Shown here piece after piece: positions 1 to 10,472 of a DNA stretch of 64,000 nt (the first letter of the stretch is position 1; each line of letters starts with the position of its first letter). The translations under genes were made by a program, and so were the position numbers. The stretch is taken from assembly GCA_036023115.1 (NCBI GenBank), contig JAYKKT010000059.1, positions 8,710,001-8,774,000 of the forward strand. The letters are read 5' to 3'. The notes beneath the pieces are model-generated. The model was not told the DNA's origin and searched no databases. It saw only the letters and a program-made list of their open reading frames with translations. The stretch comes from Brasenia schreberi (Eukaryota; Streptophyta; Magnoliopsida; Nymphaeales; Cabombaceae).

Positions 1-1355
1 TAAACTTTGTCGTGTACCTTCAATGTCTCATACCAGTTTAAAAAGCATAAATGTCACAAGATATTGAGCTCTCTTCCGAATGGCCTTGGTACGTGACCAC
101 AATGGCCAGCCTCCAGCTATCCGTTGGGGGCTGGCTGACCCCCTTTCCCCAGCATCCTCTCACTCTTCTCTCTATTATCTCTTTTATAAATATCTGTATG
201 TACACTCTCTTACTAAGCTTCTTTTTGTATGCCTAATGTATAATATTGATTTCTGTTATTAGAGTATTTATTGCACGTATATGATTATAGCCTTTTCTAA
301 GGCTTTGTGATTAACGATTTGTGGTGATAGTTAGCTTAATCTTTTGCTGCTACATTGAAGCATTGACTTCGTTACACTTATATCTGAATTTCACCTTTTT
401 AATATGTTGATATTAGACCATTGCTTGTATTTCTCAATAGTATTCAGTTCATTCATTCACTGTGGACTTCTCTATGCTTCAGTCATGGGCAATGCTTCTC
501 TAACTTGTACTCTTTTCTGGGTAAAACATGCAGCACCGGTATATGCGTGACTGCATATTCACCCAAGCATTTATTAACACTGAATAGATTAGTCCTAGTA
601 GTTCTTACCCATCATGAGCTTATGGTTGATTGGTGACAGTAGATCTGATTTGAAATAACTGGGTGTCATGGTTGCTCAACACCAGTATGAATCTAATTTA
701 GACAGTGTATTTTCAATTTCAGCTTGGTTCAAATGAGTTTTGAATTCCATGAATATAATTCTAGACTGTTTAATCTTAATCGATTGAAGTTTTTTTTTCG
801 TTTGTTAGTAATAGAGTAATAAGTACATGTTTAACTTGTCCTAGTTGCAACGTTACTGACCTGAACCACCGAGTTACATGGGACTGATCAAGGAGAGAGT
901 TCTGAAACTGCAAACCTTGTTTGCTAGTTTCTTCTCATCCTAAGTCTTTCATGTGTGCTTTATAAGATGATATTCATAAAAAAAATTTACTGTTTGGATT
1001 TATGTCACTAGAGTTTTGTGCTTCTTTTGTAGTTAGAGACTTCACAAGCTGCTATGGAAATCATGAATCCTTACATATTGAACCATTTCCCATTGTATCA
1101 TGTATAAAGCCTCCACTTCTACAAAATGTTGTTTCCTTGATCTCTCAGAACAAATCTAAGCATATCAATAGCAAAACTTTTATGAATGTTGTTTCCTTGA
1201 TCTTTCATGCCAAGTCATTGTGATGAAAACATCGTTAACGATAATACACTACAGTACATTAAAAGAAGGTAGGCCAAAATTGTAAGAAAAGTAGGTTACC
1301 TGAAGAGTGTTCAAGATAAACCCATGCTTTTTTTCTAATACTAGGGCATGAGATG
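1..1355. other. No recognisable gene; AT-rich intergenic or intronic DNA
   Basis: No reading frame here resembles a known protein, and open stretches are short and low in complexity. The only structure I see is a direct repeat of about 22 bp (aatgttgtttccttgatct) near 1123 and 1183. The 5' part of the Copia LTR that should lie upstream of 1360 cannot be recognised, so the left edge of that element is lost or strongly diverged. Confidence 0.5.
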
Positions 1356-1359
1356 ATGC

Positions 1360-1572
1360 TAGAGCAGAGGAATGACACGAAAAATACAGGAAAAATACAG
1401 AGAGAAATTTGCAAAGAAACAACCGATCTCCTTGGAGAAGCCACTGTGAGGAAACCTTGTACAACTCCAACACCATTCCATGCATCCGCTGCTAAAACCA
1501 AGAGACGACCATCCGGTTCATCGTCAACACAGAAACAAAGTCTTCCAGTGGAGGTCAGCGGCTAGTTTATCA
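1360..1572 (+). repeat. 3' part of the left LTR of Copia-1
   Basis: The segment matches 6965-7121: both contain acacgaaaaatac, then caaccgatctccttgg, then gtgaggaaaccttgtac, and both end in gtcagcggctagttt followed by atca. Upstream of about 1360 the match to the right LTR fades, so the left LTR is truncated or rearranged. Confidence 0.7.
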
Positions 1573-1573
1573 C

Positions 1574-1586
1574 TGGTATCAGAGCC
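1574..1586 (+). other. Retrotransposon primer binding site (tRNAi-Met type)
   Basis: TGGTATCAGAGCC lies one base after the LTR end. It is the canonical plant Copia primer binding site, complementary to the 3' end of initiator tRNA-Met. It fixes the orientation of Copia-1 as plus. Confidence 0.9.
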
Positions 1587-1688
1587 TAAAAAAACATGCA
1601 AAAAGAGGAAGAGAAGGTAAGAAAAAGAAAAAAAAGGAAAAGGGGACAACGAGACAAAAAGAAACAAGAGAGGAAAAATCCTGCAGCA

Positions 1689-1950
1689 AGGCGACGGCCA
1701 ACAGAGTAAATTGGCGACCGCCTGACAGAGCAAGATCTGAGGCAAAGGCGACGACCGACAGAGCCCAAAAAGCCGAAACAGGCCAGATCTCAGGCAAAAG
1801 CGACAGCCGACAAAGCCCCAAAGGCCAAAACAGGCCACATCTAAGGTAAAGGCGATGGCCAATAGAGCCCCAAAGGCTTAAATAGGCCACATTTAAGGCA
1901 AAGACGACGGTCGACAGAGCCCCAAAGGCCGAAATAGGCCACATAACGCC
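1689..1950 (+). repeat. Tandem array of a 52-bp unit in the Copia-1 leader
   Basis: About five imperfect copies with exact 52-bp spacing. Equivalent points (ggcaaa or ggtaaa) fall at 1741, 1793, 1845 and 1897, with a more diverged first unit from 1689. The unit core reads gacagagccccaaaggcc. It lies between the primer binding site and gag, so it is in the transcribed untranslated leader. Long frames on both strands here arise from the repeat and are not genes. Confidence 0.85.
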
Positions 1951-2829
1951 GATCAATGCCTGACTGAACTAAAAAGGCAGTTGGCAGGCCAAAGAAGTCA
2001 CCAATAGCCTAAGTGGAACCAGAAAAGGCAGTCAACAGGTCGGAGAAGGCAGTCGGAGTCCTCCCCCTCTCTCTGCTCTCCTTTTCTCTCGCCGTTCTCT
2101 TTTTTTCTTCACATGTAACACACTCTCTCTTCCCTTTATATTAAATAAAAAAAATGCGGTTTTTAAAAAAAATGAGTGCCGAAAACTTGCGGTTTTCCGA
2201 AACCGCCAACCTCGGGCAACGGACTAAAAAGTTTGTTTTGCCCCGACTGGTTTTAGCTATTTACGATTTTGCCATCCAGCAAAATTACAAAACTGTCCAA
2301 ATATTTTTGGGTAAAAAAACTATTTTGCCCTTACTGAGCAAAAAGTTCATTTTACCCTATACCTTTTAGTGAAAATTACGAAATACCGGGTTGTCACTTT
2401 ACCATTCTGCCCTTCCCGGTTTAGATAATTTCAGTTCTACCATTTGGTTAAAATACAAATTTACCCCTATACTTTTAAAAAATTACAGATTCAGCCTGAG
2501 GGTTAAAATTATGATTTTAACCTCGATCAGTTACAAATTTTACAAAAATACCAAAGAGTAATTTTAACGAGTTTGTCCTCGAGTTTTTACAAAATTACAA
2601 GAAGGGGACAAATAGATAAAATTATAGATTTGCCCTTGGTATTATTTAAGGGGTACAAAGGCAGAAACCCTTCGGGAAAAATTCGAATTTGTCCCAAAGA
2701 GCTTATAAAATTATCATTAGCATACTTGTTTGATATTATGCATCATATTAACATGATTCCTGTTATATATGCTCTTGGTTTTGTGTTTATTTCCTTTTTA
2801 GACTGCTTAATTGTCAAACACATAAAAAC

Positions 2830-5800
2830 GAGTTCTAGGATACGTGTGTCTAAGTTGGTAAAAACTGAAAAGTTGAACGGTCTCAACTTCCAAACATGGA
2901 AGAGAAGAATCACTATGGTTCTAACACTTGAAGGTATTGAGTACGTATTAAAGAAAACTATGTGTCTGCCACTCCCAGACGCGAATGAGCAACAATTAGA
3001 AATGTATAAAACATTTCTAAAAGATGATACCATAGCAAGGACAATCATGTTGACTTATATGGAGGATGACTTGATCAGGGTCTTTGAAGAATATGAGACC
3101 TCTAAAGAGTTGTTTGACTCAATAACAGTTAAGTATGATACGAATTAGAAATTGCATGTACAGTTGTTGCTACAAAAGTATAACTCCTTCAAAATGAAGA
3201 AAGGAGACAATGTAGTTTAGCATGTAAACCACATGTTGGTAATGGCTAGAGACTTAGCCGTAGAAAAATCAGTCATCCCTGAACTGATGCAGATATCAAC
3301 AATACTGAACAGTCTACCCCATCTTAGAATATGATCACCACTGTCCTAAGATTAGGGCCTGAGATTAATGTTTCGGAGTTATCCCTAAAACTAACAATAG
3401 AGCAAGAACACATGCTCAAAAACAAAAAAGAAAAATTGCTAGTAGTACAGAATGAGATAGCATCTAGTTCCAAAACCAACCACAAGAAAAAACAAAATAA
3501 GAAGTTTGGCAAAAATAACAAGAAGAGCGGTCAAAATTTTAAAAAATCGCAGGAAATCGCTTCTCGGGTTAAGTATTTCAACTGTAGAAAGATGACACAC
3601 TACAAAAGAGAGTATCGAAACAAGAAAGGTGGAGGAAACAACCCACAGCGTGGACAGTCAGAGAAGTAGGACATAATCTACGTGATTTCAGAATGCTTAT
3701 ATTTGTATCGCCCAATGACAAGTTGGTGGATAGACTCAAGAGCTACACGGCACATCTCGAAGACCAAGGAAGGGGCAATGAATTTAAAAGAATACAAACC
3801 TTAGGAACATTGAGTTTATATGGGAAATAGTACTTTCTCGGATGTTTTGGGTATTGGGTCCTTTAGGATACATGTACAAGGCAAACCAATTGTATTGACC
3901 GATGTATTAATTGTGCCATCTATAGGACGCAATCTGGTCCCTGTCCCTGCCTTAATAAAGAAAGGTTTTGAGGTTAGGTTTATTCCTAACAAGGTGATTG
4001 TGGGAAAGCATGGGATAATTTTATTCTCTAGGAAATTTGATGTAGAACAAGGACTGTTAAAACTTTGTGACAATGAAAATAGTACATCTGCTTATATTGA
4101 GAGTGCCTTTACTATTGATGTGAATATGTGGCATAAACGCCTAGGGCATATAAGTCTGGAAAAGTTGAGGAAATTATCCAACTTTGACTTATTGCCTAGA
4201 TTTGAGGAAAATACTTTCAACAAGTGTGAAGCTTGTATACAAGAAAAAATGATAAGAAAAGTTTTTTCCAAGAAAACAATATGGGCAACAACCCTGTTGG
4301 AGGTTATTCACACATATTTATGTCGACCTTTTAGAGTAAGGACACGTCAAGGAAAGGGTTATTTTATAACCTTTATCGATGATTACTCTAAATATATATA
4401 TATCTATATCTTTTGGCACATAAATCTGAGGCACTTAATGCTTTTAAAGAATATAAGCAAGAAGTCGAAAATCAATTAGGGCATTCAATCAAAGTCTTAA
4501 GATCAGACAGAGGAGGTGAATATATCTCAGCAGAATTGTTGGAATTTGTTAAAGACTTTGGTATTGCAAAACATAATACAATGCCCAGAACACCTCAGCA
4601 AAATGGTATAGCTAAAAGATATAATAGAACCTTGTTGAATATGACAATGTCAATGTTAATCGATGTCTCTCTTCAAAGAATATTTTGAGGAGAAACAGTC
4701 AGTACAACAGTTTACATACTCAATAGAGTACCATGTAAGGTTGTATTCACTACACCATATGAGATGTGGTTTAGAAGAAAACCCAACCTAAGTTATCTTA
4801 GGAGGTGGGGATCTATTGCACATATAAAGATCCTTGATCAGTCTAGAGAGAAGCTAGACAGTAGGTCATTGAGATGTATATTTATTGGATATCCAAAAGG
4901 TTCAAAAGGATACCGGTTTTATCATAAGGACCATGGACTCATTGAAAGCAGAGATGTTGAATTCTTAGAAGATACTAAGAATGACATCCTGAAAAACAAT
5001 GAAGAATATGTTGATGATTTGGTAGACTTAGACCAATCATCTTTTAATTCCATAGAAGATCTTCCTCAAACTACCGATACCTTAAGTGGACATAAGAGGC
5101 CAAGAGTCACTCTGTCCTACTTAAAGGACTATCACACTTATCTTGTAAAAGAAGTGTGTAATTCGGTAGATTTAGATGAGTTGAATGATAACTTGACTTA
5201 TCAGTAAGCAATGAACTCATTAGAAGCAACAGACTGGAAGAAAGTCATAGATGAGAAAATTAAATCCATTGAGAAAAACCAAGTCTGGGAATCGGCTGAT
5301 TTGCCAAAAGGAAGGAAAGTTATAGGCTATAAATGGGTTCTAAAAAAGAAATACAAACTCGATGGTATAATCGACAAGTTTAAAGCGAGGTTGGTTGCAA
5401 AGGGTTTTTCGCAAAATGAGAGGATAGATTATTTTGAAACATATTCTCCAATTGCGAAATTTGCTTCCATATGTATAATCCTGGCAATATCTGCATACTA
5501 TAATTTAGATTTACATCAGTTAGATGTAAAGATAGCTTTTCTAAATGGTTATTTAGAAGAAATCATATACATGCAGCAACCTGAAGGATTTGTGGTTGAA
5601 TGCCAAGAAGATAAAGTATATAGGTTGAAAAAATCCTTATATGGCCTGAAACAGTCGCCTCACCAATGGTATTTAACTTTTCAAAATGTCATTGTTGAAC
5701 TTGAGTTTGTGGCTAACAAACTTGATCATTGTGTATATGTCTGGAACAGTGGGAGCCACTTTGTCATCTTGTCATTATATATAGATGACATATTATTGAC

Positions 5801-6455
5801 TAAAAACGACAACGAGATGATTGTCAAAACCAAGTCATGGTTGAATTCTAAGTTCGAAATGAAGGATATGGGGGAAGCATCCTATATCCTAGGAATAAAG
5901 ATCTCTTGAGATAGAGAATCTAGACTTTTATGCCTGAGTCAGGAGAGATATATTGATTATATCCTCAAGAAGTTTAAAATGGGTGAATGCAAGTTTGTAG
6001 ATACACTTGTTGCAAAAGAGGTTAAATTGAGTAAGGTTGATTATCCCAGTGAAGAAGATGATAAGCCTAATGTTCTTTATGAACAAGCTGTTGGTAGCTT
6101 GATGTATGCTATATTGTGTACAAGACCTGATATCAACTTTGTTGTTGGTCTTGTAAGTAGATATCAAAGTAATCTTGGTTGGCAGCATTGGGTAGTTGTG
6201 AAAAGGATTTTAAGATATCTGAAATGAACAAAAGGCTTGAAACTGTGTTTTCAAGCAGATTAACTCAAAGTGGTAGGATACTCAGACGCGGACTTTGTTG
6301 GGAGCAAAGATGACAGCAAATTAACCTCAAGACAAATATTCTTATTTGGAGGTGGTGTTGTTTCTTGGGCATGTAAGAAACAAGGTTGTGTAGCATTGCA
6401 TACACAGGAAGCTAAGTATGTAGCTTGCAGTATGGTTGCAATGAGTGTTGTCTGA
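2830..6455 (+). pseudogene. Copia-1 gag-pol polyprotein, disabled
   Basis: Pieces in order: a gag N-terminal domain with LNGLNFQTWKRR (about 2870-3150); a damaged CCHC knuckle with FNCRKMTHYKREYR near 3575-3620; a protease motif altered to DSRATRH near 3733; a GAG-pre-integrase segment with MWHKRLGHISLEKL (about 4125); an integrase core with SDRGGEY (about 4505); reverse transcriptase with GYKWVLKKKYKLDG (about 5325) and YIDDILL (about 5780); and RNase H with YSDADFVGSKDD (about 6277). In-frame stops occur at 3148, 3669, 5207, 5909 and 6227, and there is a frameshift near 4410-4480. Gag and pol would normally be one polyprotein; this copy cannot make one. Confidence 0.88.
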
Positions 6456-6569
6456 ATAAATCGCTTCATACGAGAATTGAAGTTGGAAATAGCAAACGAG
6501 CCAGTAGTTATCTATTGTGATAACAATGCAGAGGAACTTTTCTCAAAACATGTTACTAATATGTTTGAT

Positions 6570-7121
6570 TGTTGTGTAAGGTAATAACTACACAATGGAT
6601 GACTGGTGTTATATAGGTAAGCAACCATACGACAAATAAAATGTTGTGGAGGGAAATAACCACACAAAAGGTTATGATTACAATAGTAATCAGGAAACGA
6701 CATAACTAGGGCAAACCCTGTAAAAGTGGGAGGAAAACTAGTATGTCGATACACTTAGCTCGAATGGCCAAGTGGGTAGGGTGGCCATTCTCGACAGACT
6801 TATCTGGTAATGGCTGGATTGGCCATCCAGTCAGTTACTAAAGGGAGTTATCGGATAGAGGTCATCAGTAATCGCCGAACGGTTATCAGATTTTACGGTA
6901 ACCGTTCGGATTCAAACTGCTCATAAAAGAGAAACCCAGCAGGCAAACCAAGAGATCAGGAGCAACCTGTTAGAGAAGAGAAATTACACGAAAAATACAC
7001 TGAGAAATTCACGAAAAAACAACCGATCTCCTTGGAAATGCCTGTGTGAGGAAACCTTGTACAGCTCCACGGATCTGCTTGTGAAACCCCGGTTCATCGT
7101 AGTCAGCGGCTAGTTTCATCA
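6570..7121 (+). repeat. Right LTR of Copia-1
   Basis: It starts TGTTGTG after the RNase H remnant and ends in tca where the match with the left LTR end (1572) stops. Its first 100 bp carry a partial duplication of the LTR start: TGTTGTGTAAGGTAATAAC at 6570 and TGTTGTGGAGGGAAATAAC near 6643, each followed by an ACACAA that pairs with the TTGTG as a short palindrome. Confidence 0.7.
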
Positions 7122-7165
7122 GGTCTTCAGTGATGGAACATGAAAGGAAATGTCTACTGAAGACG

Positions 7166-7252
7166 GCGTTAGTTAGCAGTAGTCGGGTAAGTGCATGTAA
7201 TTTGTTCTCCTCTTCTTTCCTCTTTCCCTCTCGGGTGCTCTTATTCTCAACA
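7166..7252 (+). repeat. Fragment of a second Copia LTR family
   Basis: The stretch from gttagt to attctcaaca matches the LTR at 12726-12976 (shared: gtgcatgtaatttgtt, cctctt tracts, and ttattctcaaca at the end). It is followed by gtatcacag, a decayed relic of the GGTATCAGAG primer binding site. The rest of this element is gone, and the PPR pseudogene follows directly. Confidence 0.55.
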
Positions 7253-7400
7253 GTATCACAGTCATTAACCACTTAAACAGGCAGTTGCAGTTTCGGGTGG
7301 TGGTTCTGGCGGCGACGGAGAACAATGACACAGAAACCAGTTTTGTTCAAAGGCCACAAGAAGAAGAAATCTATCCCCCCAATCACCGAGCAAGCAGCAG

Positions 7401-8432
7401 TTGATCATGCGCGAGCCGTCGATGCTCGTCCAGGAGGCGGCCGCGGAGCAGTTGGAGGAGCGACAAAGAGATAGGGCGTCTTCCCATATGCAGACCCGCA
7501 ACATCAATCGCCAAGAAGCACCCATTCTCTATTCTCTACTGCACACATGCAAAACCATGAAAGAGCTGCACCAATTGCACACTATCATCGTACAAACGCC
7601 AGAAAATGCACGCAACCCATCCGTAGACCGCGTCCACTATTCTAATATCGATGCAGTACGTGAGGTTGGTTTTTCGACCAAATCGAATTGCCGACATGGA
7701 ACACGATGATGAGGGGTTACAACTAAATCGACGACATGGAAGAAGCCGTAATGCTATTCTACGATATGCTCTACTTTGATCATCTTTTTCCCGACAGGTT
7801 TACGTTTCCTTTTCTGCTTAAATCTTGCACGAAGTTGAATGCCATGGAAGAGGGTAGGCAATGCCATGCACATGTTATAAAACGGGTCTTGGATGGTGAT
7901 GACTACGTGCTTAGATCGTTGGTTTGTATGTATGTTGAGTTTGCTGATGTTGAGAACGCCATGAAAGTGTTCTTAAGGCATTCTCATTCGGTTGGTATCG
8001 TCCTTTGGAACAATATGATCCGTGGATGCTGTAAAGTTGGTGACTTGGTTCTTGCATGCCGATTGTTTGATGAAATGCCGCAAAGGAATAGCGTTTCGTG
8101 GAGTGTTTTGATTGATGGGTACGTAAAGAATGGGGATTTCGATTCTGCAAGTCTTCTGTTTGATGAAATGCCTGAGAGGGATGGCTTTGCGTGGAATTCT
8201 CTGATTGCGGATTATATGGGATGTGGGAAGGTGGAGACAGCTCGAAAGCTGTTTGATGAAATGCCTGAACGAGATGTTGTTTCCTGGACATCCATGATTT
8301 TTGGCTATTATAGGAACTCTCTGTTTAAGGAGGCTTTGGAATTGTTTCATGAGATGCAGAACGCAAAGGTGAGGCCTAGTAAGTTGACACTATTAGTGTT
8401 CTTCCAGCCATTACACAGTTGTGTGCTATGGT
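7401..8432 (+). pseudogene. PLS-class PPR protein pseudogene, C-terminally truncated
   Basis: The N-terminal part (7480-7660) reads like the start of a plant organellar PPR protein (LLHTCKTMKELHQLHTIIVQ). A frameshift near 7660 moves coding into another frame, where FDQIELPTWNTMMRGYN is followed by a TAA at 7724. From 7736 the frame is open and shows PPR motifs with repeated FDEMPERD, SWSVLIDGYVKNGDF and WTSMIFGYY. A second frameshift near 8390 puts ISVLPAITQLCAM out of frame, and similarity ends at about 8430. Intact homologues go on for several hundred residues and end in E or DYW domains. It is therefore a relic of an organellar RNA-processing factor. It is not a copy of the intact PPR gene at 58450-61860, because the FDEMPERD-rich arrangement differs. 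Confidence 0.85.
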
Positions 8433-8684
8433 AACAAGGAAGATGGAAATCATGTGACATTTGATGTTGTCTATGTAGAAAATTTAGAGAAGGCAGTCTA
8501 ACAAAGTTGTTGAAAATATATACGGCCAGGAAGGCTCATGAAAGTGAGCACCTCGTAAGGCTGCTGAAAAAAAATGTGTATAACCATGAAGGCTGAAAAG
8601 TGAACAGTTAGGAAGGTTGATGATCGTGAGAACTTTACTTTGGCAGTGTTGTCAGGTAGTAGTGTTGATGCCCAATCACAATAT
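8433..8684. other. No recognisable gene between PPR pseudogene and hAT element
   Basis: About 250 bp without a protein match. It may be more of the truncated PPR locus or LTR-element debris; I see nothing decisive. Confidence 0.4.
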
Positions 8685-9049
8685 GAAGAGAACTATGTTA
8701 TCAATAGTGGTTAGCGGGTTATTAGCGGTCGACCCTAATATAACGGTAGCGGGAGATATAGTGGATTTAGAGGTACACTTTTATTTACAATTAAAAAATT
8801 ATATATATAATAGATTCTCTAATTTCTAAGAAATATCAAGAAACACAACCACTTTTTTCATAAATATGAATCAAACTAAATAAACAAATTCTACTTCTAA
8901 CTTCTAAAGAAACAAACAATAAATTTCATGTGACACATGCATATTAAATTGTTAACCTTAAATTAGAAAACAAAAACATAAATGTAACAAAGTTATTCTG
9001 AACATTAAGAAAAGGAATTAAAAGAAACAAATATATAATTAGTTATATG

Positions 9050-9435
9050 TGTAAATATTCGTCATTGAACGAAGGTTGATATTGCACGAATCAAGTCCAC
9101 CAAGTCGCCAAGAATCAAATGGCATTCAATCACAAATGCCAATCTTTAAGAATAACCAACAAGAGCGGAAGCACATACAAAACAAGTCAAAAAGGCAGTG
9201 CTAGACTGCTTAATTTATTGAAGAATGAATGACCTATTTATAGGCATTACATAGTATTGAAATGAGAGAGCAAAAGGAAGAAGAAGAGGACCGGCCAGCA
9301 CTAGCTGTTGGGGGGCTCCCAATGGCTAGTAGTCGTTGGTTCCCCCAACGGTCCTGGCCAGGGCCATGGTGGCCTTGGGCCCCTTTCACAATGGTGGCAC
9401 GGGCCCTAAAGGCCCGTGCTCCTAGTACATTAACA
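9050..9435 (-). repeat. 3' LTR (left on the plus strand) of the deleted LTR element
   Basis: It begins tgtaaatattcgtca and ends cattaaca on the plus strand, and matches 10069-10467 nearly throughout (shared: gaacgaaggttgatattgca, gcagttctagactgctt with one change). Short internal changes account for the length difference. Confidence 0.9.
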
Positions 9436-10068
9436 CCCCCCCCCTCAAACTTACGAGGTATACACGGAAAGTTTGTCTAGCAGAAACTGAAACCGAAGAG
9501 CTGAAAGGGATTTGGTGAAGAAGTCTGCTAGCTGCATCTCAGATGAATGTATAAAACTCCAAATCAAAAAGATCGGAAATTTTGAAAAAGAAAACTTTAA
9601 AATACAAAATATGAACCTTATACCTAAACTTAATTTGAACTTGCTTCCGGTTGCACAAATATGTGATAATAATTGTATAGTCACTTTCTCATCCAAACAT
9701 TTTGACAAATAATCCATGTAATTTTTGCATTCATCTTTTTCCACAAATTCAAATTTAGCTTTTATTTTTCATGTGCTTTGATGATTTTATCATCATCCAA
9801 GCCATCAACGTTCAAAATTGGTTCCTTTATGGTTCCATTAATGTAATCCCAAAAATCTTTTGATAAAAAATATTTTTTCATCGTCGTAACTCAACTTTGA
9901 TAACACTTCGGGTCTAGAATCCATCTAAACGACTCATTTTTACCTTCTATTTTTGTGCAAAAATCAAGATATTGAACTGGCCTCAAATTTGATGCAATTC
10001 TTCAAATTGTGTACTTGTGGCATGCTTCCCAATGCACTCGATTTCTTCAATCCGAGGCTCTGATACCA

Positions 10069-10467
10069 TGTAAATATTTGTCAATGAACGAAGGTTGATA
10101 TTGCACGAATCAAGTCCACCAAGTTACAAATAATCAAATGACATTCAATCACAAATACCAATCTTCAAGAATAACCAACAAGAACGGAAGCACATACAAA
10201 ACAAGTCAAAAAGGCAGTTCTAGACTGCTTAATTTATTGAAGAATGAATGACCTATTTATAGGCATTACATAGTGTTGAAATGAGAGAGCAAAAGGAAGA
10301 AGAAGAGGGCTAGTGTTGGTCGGCCAGCACTAGCTGTTGGCCGTTGGGGGGCTCCCAACGGCTAGTAGCTGTTGGGGCCTCTAACGGTCCTGGCCAGGGC
10401 CATGGTGTCCCTGGCCCCCTTTCACAATAGTGGCACGGGCCAGGCCCGTGCTCCTATTACATTAACA
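10069..10467 (-). repeat. 5' LTR (right on the plus strand) of the deleted LTR element
   Basis: Partner of 9050-9435, with the same terminal tgtaaata and cattaaca. It carries an extra ggctagtgttggtcggcc stretch near 10310. It adjoins the primer binding site with no gap. Confidence 0.9.
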
Positions 10468-10472
10468 ATATG

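Larger units (their letters stand above)
1360..7121 (+). mobile_element. Degenerate Ty1/Copia LTR retrotransposon (Copia-1)
   Basis: Two related LTR segments flank a Copia gene order of gag, protease, integrase, reverse transcriptase and RNase H. The right LTR (6570-7121) is well delimited. The left LTR is recognisable only over its last 210 bp or so (1360-1572). A primer binding site complementary to initiator tRNA-Met follows the left LTR by one base. The coding region is split by many stops and frameshifts, so the copy is dead. Divergence between the LTR ends (several indels) says it is old. I cannot name the Copia lineage with certainty. Confidence 0.85.
9050..10467 (-). mobile_element. 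Internally deleted Copia-type LTR element with intact TSD
   Basis: Two LTRs (9050-9435 and 10069-10467) flank only about 630 bp. The flanking 5-mers atatg at 9045-9049 and 10468-10472 are identical, giving a perfect target-site duplication. Orientation is minus: ggctctgatacca at 10056-10068, directly beside the right LTR, is the reverse complement of the tRNAi-Met primer binding site, and a C-rich tract at 9436-9445 is the reverse complement of the polypurine tract. The interior keeps only the 3' end of RNase H on the minus strand (MQLADFFTKSLSALRF, near 9460-9545) and leader-like DNA. It must rely on an autonomous relative to move. Confidence 0.9.

Noticed and set aside
1689..1950. CRISPR-like regular repeat array
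   Set aside because: The units are contiguous with no spacers and lie in a plant retrotransposon leader.
1524..1956. Overlapping minus-strand frames of 112-125 codons
   Set aside because: They are the reverse reading of the 52-bp tandem array and leader of Copia-1 and show the repeat period in their residues.
7911..8350. Minus-strand frames of about 125 codons with repeated LRHFIKQ
   Set aside because: They are the antisense shadow of the repeated FDEMPERD codons of the PPR pseudogene.
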